Source: Nematostella vectensis
Lineage: Eukaryota; Cnidaria; Anthozoa; Actiniaria; Edwardsiidae
Direction of reading: 5' to 3'
NCBI RefSeq assembly: GCF_932526225.1
Contig: NC_064048.1
Span: 12,345,665 to 12,409,664 of the forward strand
DNA: 64,000 nucleotides
Shown: positions 57,635-64,000 of the stretch, piece after piece
Numbering within the stretch: the stretch's first letter is position 1
Layout: each line of letters starts with the position of its first letter
Notes under the pieces: generated by a model
Told to the model about the DNA's origin: nothing
The model's input: the letters and a program-made list of their open reading frames with translations, nothing else
Database searches by the model: none
Translations under genes and position numbers: made by a program

Positions 57635-57731
57635 CTTTATAAGTTCGCCAACCGTGTAGTCGTGATCACGGAACTGAGATAAGGCAGCGCAGCGGATTAA
57701 CGCATCACGATTGGTATGGTGACGTCACGTG
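57635..57731 (-). promoter_or_regulatory. Candidate promoter: CRE/E-box and TATA box
   Basis: On the - strand, 'ccacgtgacgtcacc' (CACGTG overlapping TGACGTCA, 57731-57720) lies about 80 bp before 'cttataaag' (57643-57635), which is about 150 bp before the ATG of the small membrane protein. CREB/ATF and bHLH factors bind such sites in animals; use here is inferred. Confidence 0.4.
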
Positions 57732-58629
57732 GCGGTCCACGATTGAACACGCGAATTTACGGGCAGTTATCTCTCATTAAAAAAAAGAAGAAAAAAACGT
57801 ATAGCTATGCTTTTCTTTTAAAAAATATTTGGAATAAAACTTCCAAATTCCTTATAGAGGAAATATGGCAAGGATAATAATCGCAGAGTTTTCGTGTTGT
57901 GAAAACATTAAAATTGGCACGCGACATGCTCTCTCGACGGAAGAATGATTTAAGCGAGGCAATTAAATACCACATCTCCGTAGATTTCATTAAAGCGCAG
58001 TGGCCATTCGCGTGATAAACGGCGTCAAGATTGTCTCTGCGTCACGTATTCAGACCTGACTTGGAGCAAGCTGTTGATGCCTTGTTTTAGAAACAAGAGT
58101 TTTCGAGCAAAGTATCTCTCTCCGGTGGAAGTTGTAGATGCCAACTTGGAATTTTAATTTCTAATTTGTCAAACACACAGCTTCTGTAACAGCAGTGTAG
58201 ATCCGGCGATGTTTCTATTTTTTGTTCTCTCAATTAACGGGAAATGGATAGAACGTGGAATTATAGATACTGAATAACCTTTTATTCTTTTTTTTTCTTA
58301 TAAGATTGTCTAATTTTCAGTTTAGGCTGGGCATATGAATGATCAGTAGTAGCAATAATATTTAAGGTTGCTATTATGGAATTTTCTCTGCTTGAAGAAC
58401 ACAACCATAACGAGACACTACTTTTCTGCTATCTGGGCCTCTGCATGTGCTTCAAATTTGGAAAAATCTCAGGCAGGACGTTTTTATAAAAAGGTTCTTT
58501 CATATATAACAAAAGTGGTTGGGGAAACTATTATAGACTATTTAAAAGCCATATTTCTTCAGTGCTTCGGTCTTCCAGTAAAAAGCTCCATAAATTCTGG
58601 AACAAATTTTATCTCCCAGGTCCTTTTTT

Positions 58630-58769
58630 AGGCTAGCACGTCGTATTATCCATGAGCCGTACTCAATGCAAATGCATACAAATAAATCAATTCAATTCAA
58701 TTGATCCACATTTGCATGCATTTGCATTGAATACGGCTCATGAAAAATACGACGTTTGAACTTAGCCTT
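58630..58769. mobile_element. 140-bp foldback element
   Basis: The left arm 'aggctagcacgtcgtatt' with 'catgagccgtactcaatgca' pairs with the right arm 'tgcattgaatacggctcatg' and 'aatacgacgtttgaacttagcct'. The centre is '(attca)n'-like. It is non-coding. Confidence 0.8.
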
Positions 58770-59059
58770 AGTTGGCCAAGATTGAAAAAGACGGGGGACA
58801 TAATAACACCCCATTCTAGCGCAGTCGAAAGAAAAAAAAGCGCAAATCACAAAAAGTGAACGGTATTTTATTAAAACCATTCAAATATTGTTGTTACTGT
58901 TCACTTCACACTGTGTCGAAGGTCTCTCCACGTTAATAAAGAGTCCGTATCAGCCATTGTTTTATTCAATATTGAAAGCAAATTATTTGTCGAAAATTCG
59001 AACAACCGAAAATATTCTCGCGTTTCATTCGCCAAATTCAATATAATCAATGAAATGAC

Positions 59060-59135
59060 TTTAAAATCAGCCAATAAAAAAGACTTCCAAATTAGCCAAT
59101 AGAAATGGCTTCCAAATCAGCCAATAGAAATGGCT
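59060..59135 (+). repeat. 24-bp repeat carrying four CCAAT boxes
   Basis: 'cagccaatagaaatggcttc' and variants occur four times (CCAAT or CCAAT-like words near 59071, 59096 and 59119 among them). The short open frame starting at 59105 is not otherwise supported. Confidence 0.7.
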
Positions 59136-59584
59136 GTCTCCTCGAACTTGGTTTCCCCCAAGGATGTGAAGATGGAAGTTTTTATTGGAGCCATGTGTAC
59201 GTGAAGACGGCCATGACCGTGACTCGGTACAAGTGCATTTACTTCTACCTCATTCATCATAAACAGCTTTGTGAGATAAGCCGGGAGAATTATCTAGAAT
59301 CGGATCAGAACCGGAACTAGCGGACTTCTAGACGAATGTTATCATTTAGTATATCTGGTTTTTGAGATATTTCGCTGCAACGCCGCCATTTAAAAACAAA
59401 AGGCTGGTTTAACCGCGCGGTACTGGAACTAGTCTTGCGTTTTTAAGTCCTTCTGTTTTGCTTCACCACCCCCCCCCCCCCCCCCCCCCCCCCCGGCTCC
59501 CAAACTCTCATCCTCACTCTCCATGCGGCCAACTTTTTGCTCGGTCTCTCTTTCGGGTAAAACCCAACAAAACGCGCAGGTTAG

Positions 59585-60035
59585 CTGCAACGTTGCCAAA
59601 TTCGTCTCTAGTCAACGTTGTCACATTTGTCTCTAGTCAACGTTGTCACATTTGTCTCTAGTCAACGTTGTCAAATTTGTCTCTAGTCAACGTTGTCAAA
59701 TTTGTCTCTAGTCAACGTTGTCAAATTTGTCTCTAGTCAACGTTGTCAAATTTGTCTCTAGTCACGTTGTCAAATTTGTCTCTCGTCAACGTTGTCAAAT
59801 TTGTCTCTCGTCAACGTTGTCAAATTTGTCTCTAGTCAACGTTGTCAAATTTGTCTCTAGTCAACGTTGTCAAATTTGTATCCAGTCAACGTTGTCAAAT
59901 TTGTATCCAGTCAACGTTGTCAAATTTGTCTCTAGTTAACATTGTCAAATTTGTCTCTAGTCAACGTTGTCAGATTTGTCTGTAGTCAACGTTGTCAAAT
60001 TTGTCCCTCGTCAACGTTGTCAAATTTGTCTCTCG
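59585..60035. repeat. 25-bp minisatellite, about 18 copies
   Basis: The unit is 'gtcaacgttgtcaaatttgt' plus 'ctcta', with 'ctctcg' and 'atcca' variants and one copy short by a base. It follows a 26-C homopolymer (59469-59494). Confidence 0.93.
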
Positions 60036-60667
60036 TCTGCTTGTTAAGGTTTGCCCGATGCCAGCAGCTACCGCGCCATCTTTCTCTGTTTGACCGCGCG
60101 TGAACTGTGAACTAGCACCTCTTCTTTATAGTTATCTTTTCCTTTCTTTCCTTTTTCCTTTTTTTTTTTTTGTTTATTGTTTTTTTCTTAGCCAATCTAG
60201 GGGGGATTAATTTTGCGTAAGTTTAAGTGAATTAAGTAAGATATGATTGTTCATGTAGAAGCTATCAGAAGATTTAACCACATTGATATGTTGCACCACA
60301 GACGAAGAACAGGAATACAAAAGAACAATGAGGTGATCTAGCCAATCCTGTTAGGCCTTACCAGCGGACTTCTACACTTCTCGTCGATATGACACGTCTT
60401 TTTTTTTTGTTAATTGGAACCCCGTTTTCTTATTTTGAGAACCCCCCAGGGCATAATCAAAGTGCCTCTCCCCCCCTTCCCCCCCTCCCTCTTCGTGTAA
60501 AATCCAAAATCACAGATTACACCAGTCCTTGTACTGGTGGAAGCTCGCTCCACGTGACTAGGATCACGTGAGATACCGGTTATCAACACCCAAGGATCAA
60601 TTCCTGATCTAATCAAGCGAAAATAGGAAAATCTTACTTTGATCCATGCCTCGCTCAGGGTACATCC

Positions 60668-60939
60668 AGGCCCGTACCCAGGATTTCTTGGGAGGGTGCA
60701 AAATCCGATATTTTTTTCCAAGGGGGGTAGAGGGGTGAGAATTCTGATAAAAATCTGACCACCCCCGTAAGAAAAAAAGGGATTTATTTATGCCATTTCA
60801 ACAAGACGTTTGAATTTTATATTTTTGACATATTAGAGTGATCTAGAATTTTTTATCTAATCCGCTTTTGCTTTCTAGTTTTTTTCTACAAAAAACACGT
60901 TTATTGCCAACTGGAAGTGGACTTTCCGCCGTTGTGTGT

Positions 60940-60970
<31 letters not shown>

Positions 60971-60980
60971 GGGGGGGAAT
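60668..60980. repeat. 'CAGGCCCGTACCC' dispersed repeat, copy B, with TG/G tract
   Basis: 'caggcccgtacccaggattt' is followed by 'tgataaaaatctgaccaccc' (inverse of 49325-49340) and 'tacaaaaaacacgttta'. It ends in (TG)n and a 24-G run (60954-60977). Confidence 0.5.
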
Positions 60981-61490
60981 TCTAGACGACTCTTGTTATC
61001 ATGGTTTTAACTGGGTTAGGTGGTCATTAGGTGATCGAACGAGATCCGTTTAAGGAACCGAGAAATCCGCCTCAGCTTACTTGTTTAGTAAATAACAAAA
61101 TCCGCTAAAAGGTAAAAAGGCCTTGTTCAAAGACCGTTACGCTATGCCAATACCAAGTAGCTTAAAGAATCCATTTTTATCGGCTCATTCAAGCAAGGGA
61201 CTGAGAAACTTACAATCAAATATCGTTAAAAGTAGCGGATGTTAATCTTGTAAGGTAATTTTAAAGCTTTCCCACAAATAAACCGTTGTAATTTAATTTG
61301 GAAGCAATAATAAAGGAGTAGTCGGTTGGTATTCTTTAAGAGACACTACCTCATTTAGAATAGAGAAGTTTAAAGTCCTTTAACAAGAAGACTGTAAATA
61401 AAATAGGAAAGGAAACGTTTCAAAGATGTGAAGGTAATAGCGCGATAAAGGTCAAAAGTTCATTCCCTCGATCTAATGGAAAAGGTTTAA

Positions 61491-61536
61491 CCAATCAAAA
61501 TTTGCTCAGCTCGACCCAGAGCCCCAAATATAAAAG
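61491..61536 (+). promoter_or_regulatory. CCAAT and TATA words, possible orphan promoter
   Basis: CCAAT (61491-61495) lies about 32 bp before 'aatataaaag' (61527-61536) on the + strand. I find no coding exon downstream, so this may be chance or belong to a repeat (similar words occur near 7700). Confidence 0.2.
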
Positions 61537-61833
61537 GGAACCGTGCTTCAAGTACGCTGACCAAAGTTACACAAAACACGAAAAAGTAGGCCAACTCCAT
61601 GCTTGCTTTTAACTGGGACACGAACTTTGGTTCTCAACACATGTACTAAGGGAAGCTCACATTTATATAACACTCTATGAAACCTAATATCCTCAGCGAC
61701 TACGTACCAGATCAACCAATAGGGGATCGCGACGCAACTTGAAAAACAGGTTTTACCGGTCCTCAGCAGGATTGCATAACGACACCGCGGGCGCCTAAAG
61801 TGATAGAGAAGTGACGATTCCCACATCACCGAC

Positions 61834-63058
61834 CTGTACAGGACCCGAAATGATCCCAGGACCCGAAACGATCCCAGGACCCGAAACGATCCCCAAAAGT
61901 TCCCCAACTGATCCCGGGACCCGAAACGATCCCCAAGAGTCCCCGGAATGAACCCCAAGGAATTACAATAATGGACAACTAAAGGAATGTGTAAGGATTG
62001 GCTTTCAGTTTTAAAAACATATGAAACATTTAGCTTTGTTTGTGTTATTAAAAGGAAATTTACATTAACTAAAACTATAGTATTAAGATTTTAATATACG
62101 ACTGCGGGGGAAATACAGTGGTTGAGTCAGAAATTAACAATTCCCGTGATAGTAATTTGAAGAACCCGGCGTGGATAAATCATTTTTACATAACAAGCCA
62201 TAAAAGAAAGTCTTTACAAATAGGACATCCTGCTTTTCATAGGAAGCGAAATGTTTTAAAGTTATTTTTTGGCATGTTTGTTTTCGGTGAATGAAAGACC
62301 TATCATATCATGATATCATGCGGGGTGTACGCACGACTAGATGAGGAAATTAAAAACTCACATAATATTGCTTTCAACAAAAGCCACATCCTCTTAATAT
62401 TTTGCACCGGTAGTAGAAGGCTTGTTCGAGTGTATTACTCAGTGTGCTTTTATCATTCCATCTTCTCGGCCAAACCGGCTGCCTAAAATGTGTCGGTAAA
62501 TATTGGCTCGTGTGGAAAAGGATTTCGTGGTAAAACACATGTTTGGTTGTCAAATGAATATTAATTTTTAGGGGTGATGTTTACCGGAAATGAGACTCTC
62601 ATTTATAGTGTCAGAGTCATGTGTCGGAACCGCAAAATGTTAAGAGTGTGATGGAAGGTCAAAAGTTTGGTTGATCTGAGCAAAGCTGTGCTATGTTTAT
62701 GCTGTATTCCTCTCAGTAGCAATTTAAAGTTGTGTATTTGTTTTGGACTCTGTTTATGGGTTTAACGCCGGGCAATGTAATAAATAAAAGTATTGTGTTG
62801 GAATTTAATATTTTTAAGTCACGTTGTTTAGAAATCGAGTCGCTGTTAACCCTTTATTATGCTTCAAAATTGCAAGTATTTCTTCTGCTTTCCCTTTGTC
62901 CATTACCGCAATTCCTTGGGGTTGATTTCGGGGACTCCTCGGTATCGGTTCGGGTCCGAGGATCAGTTGGGGTACTTTTGGGGATCATTTCGGGTCCTGG
63001 GATCGTTTCGGGTCCTGGGGTCATTTCGGGTCCTGGGATCATTTCGGGTCCTGTACAG
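61834..63058. mobile_element. 1.2-kb element with inverted subterminal repeat clusters
   Basis: It starts 'ctgtacaggacccgaaatga' and ends with the inverse 'tcatttcgggtcctgtacag'. Each end carries a cluster of four or five 18-bp units ('aggacccgaaacgatccc' or its inverse) and then an inverted 'ggaattacaataatgg'/'cattaccgcaattcc' boundary (about 61962 and 62903). About 930 bp of AT-rich sequence without a transposase lies between. Arrays of subterminal motifs are usual transposase-binding sites. Confidence 0.75.
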
Positions 63059-63774
63059 ACCACCACCACATCGGTCCCAGCAGGTCCATGCGTTAAGGGA
63101 TTAACGGACCACTTTGAGACACGCATCTTACATGAAACCTGGTCAGGGCACAACTGATTTGTTGTTTTAATTCTTTCTATGGCCGCGGAATCCCTCAACT
63201 GCTCAAACGTTATAAATACCGCTTATTCTGAATAAATACACATCACAAAGCAATGAGAGTTTATTGTGACCTTTATTTTAGGATATAAGACAATTATAGG
63301 ACAATTACAGGAGGTGATCAATCGTGAAAATATTCGAGCTAGTACTGGGATTGACTGGAGACTGACTGAGAGGTTGGTAAGCCTGTGTTCTAAACAAGTT
63401 TGATAACAAATTAACTCGGTTTTATGTTCCCAAAGCATAGACAAGCCTAGAACAGCCTCGCAAGAACCAGTGGGGATTCTTGACGGTTCATTCCAAGAGT
63501 GCATGACATGTTTGTTGAAGTGTAACAAGAGAATCCGAGAGAGGCCCCACTGACCCCACCCCCCCCCCTCCTAAAGTCACCAATGCTCTATGGAAATGTA
63601 AATTTTAACCCGAAGGGATGGCAGGATTGCGTAACTTCTCCTTTTGAGTTAACTCTATTTTATATGTTTTTTTGCGTATTTTTCTTGAATGTAGTAGTTA
63701 CAATTGTTGTTGAGCATAAAAAAAGAACGTAGAGCGTTATAACAGAAAATGAAAATAAATTTAATTTAAAGCGA
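63059..63774. other. No gene seen
   Basis: The open frame at 63223-63528 (-) resembles nothing I know. The stretch has one C tract (63558-63567) and AT-rich flanks. Confidence 0.45.
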
Positions 63775-64000
63775 CCACTTAGATGGATAGCAGATTTAAA
63801 GGCCATAACCTACCTGACCTGAAAGAAGACCATAAGGGATAGCAGACCTAAAAGAGGGCTATAAGGGATAGCAGACCTAAAAAAAGGCCATAAGGGATAG
63901 CAGACCTAAAAGAAGGCTATAATGGATAGCAGACCCGAAAGAAGACCATAAGGGATAGCAGACCTAAAAGAAGGCCATAATGGATAGCATACCTAAAAGA
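63775..64000. repeat. 29-bp minisatellite running off the window end
   Basis: The unit is 'aaggccataagggatagcag' plus 'acctaaaag', with 'ctat/ccat' and 'acccga' variants. About 7 copies are visible. Confidence 0.93.

Noticed and set aside
62732-63157. 141-aa open frame as a gene
   Set aside because: It runs across the subterminal repeats of the 61834-63058 element and resembles no transposase.

Overview
The window looks like nuclear DNA of a cnidarian, most likely a sea anemone of the Nematostella type. The evidence is intron-containing genes with GT/AG borders, an AT-rich background, a secreted PAN plus fibrinogen-like architecture that is common in cnidarians, and a very high load of minisatellites, MITEs and a degraded LINE. 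The species is an inference; nothing in the sequence names it.

I can support three multi-exon protein genes and one small single-exon gene. (1) A class A, peptide-type GPCR on the + strand: main exon 22654-23748 and tail exon 24484-24684, 431 aa. (2) A secreted PAN/apple plus fibrinogen-like protein on the - strand: exons 40769-40664, 36090-35870 and 35461-34748, 346 aa. A related, frameshifted fibrinogen-like exon lies downstream at 30422-29767. (3) A lysosomal-acid-lipase-type AB-hydrolase lipase on the + strand: six coding exons between 44825 and 51311, 421 aa, with an intact Ser-Asp-His triad. (4) A 57-aa single-pass membrane protein on the - strand at 57484-57311, with a CRE/E-box and a TATA box upstream. 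A possible extra exon on the - strand at 53986-53683 is weak.

Layout: 1-22.6 kb is gene-poor, with a 19-bp array (6.2-7.0 kb), a 1.8-kb long-TIR element (10.36-12.15 kb), a 31-bp array (12.2-12.7 kb) and a 1.6-kb G-rich array (19.4-21.06 kb). 22.6-24.7 kb is the GPCR. A 55-bp array (24.7-25.45 kb) and a 2.7-kb 36-bp array (26.3-28.98 kb) follow. 29.7-40.8 kb holds the PAN/fibrinogen-like locus, with a CRE-rich 150-bp array between the two fibrinogen-like copies and duplicated repeats in its large first intron. 41.0-44.05 kb is a 41-bp array split by a 5'-truncated LINE. 44.8-51.3 kb is the lipase. 51.7-64 kb holds further arrays, small foldback elements, the small membrane protein gene, and a 1.2-kb element with inverted subterminal repeats.

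The most striking observation is in the lipase gene. The exon 3/intron 3 boundary has been copied as a 36-bp unit, so seven consecutive 5' splice sites sit exactly 36 bp apart in an open frame. Each one could add 12 amino acids near the start of the lid region without changing frame. The genes are not obviously linked in one pathway. The common theme is that tandem repeats have grown from, or into, functional boundaries: a splice donor, the last codons of an exon, half of a tRNA-like unit, and a LINE insertion site.
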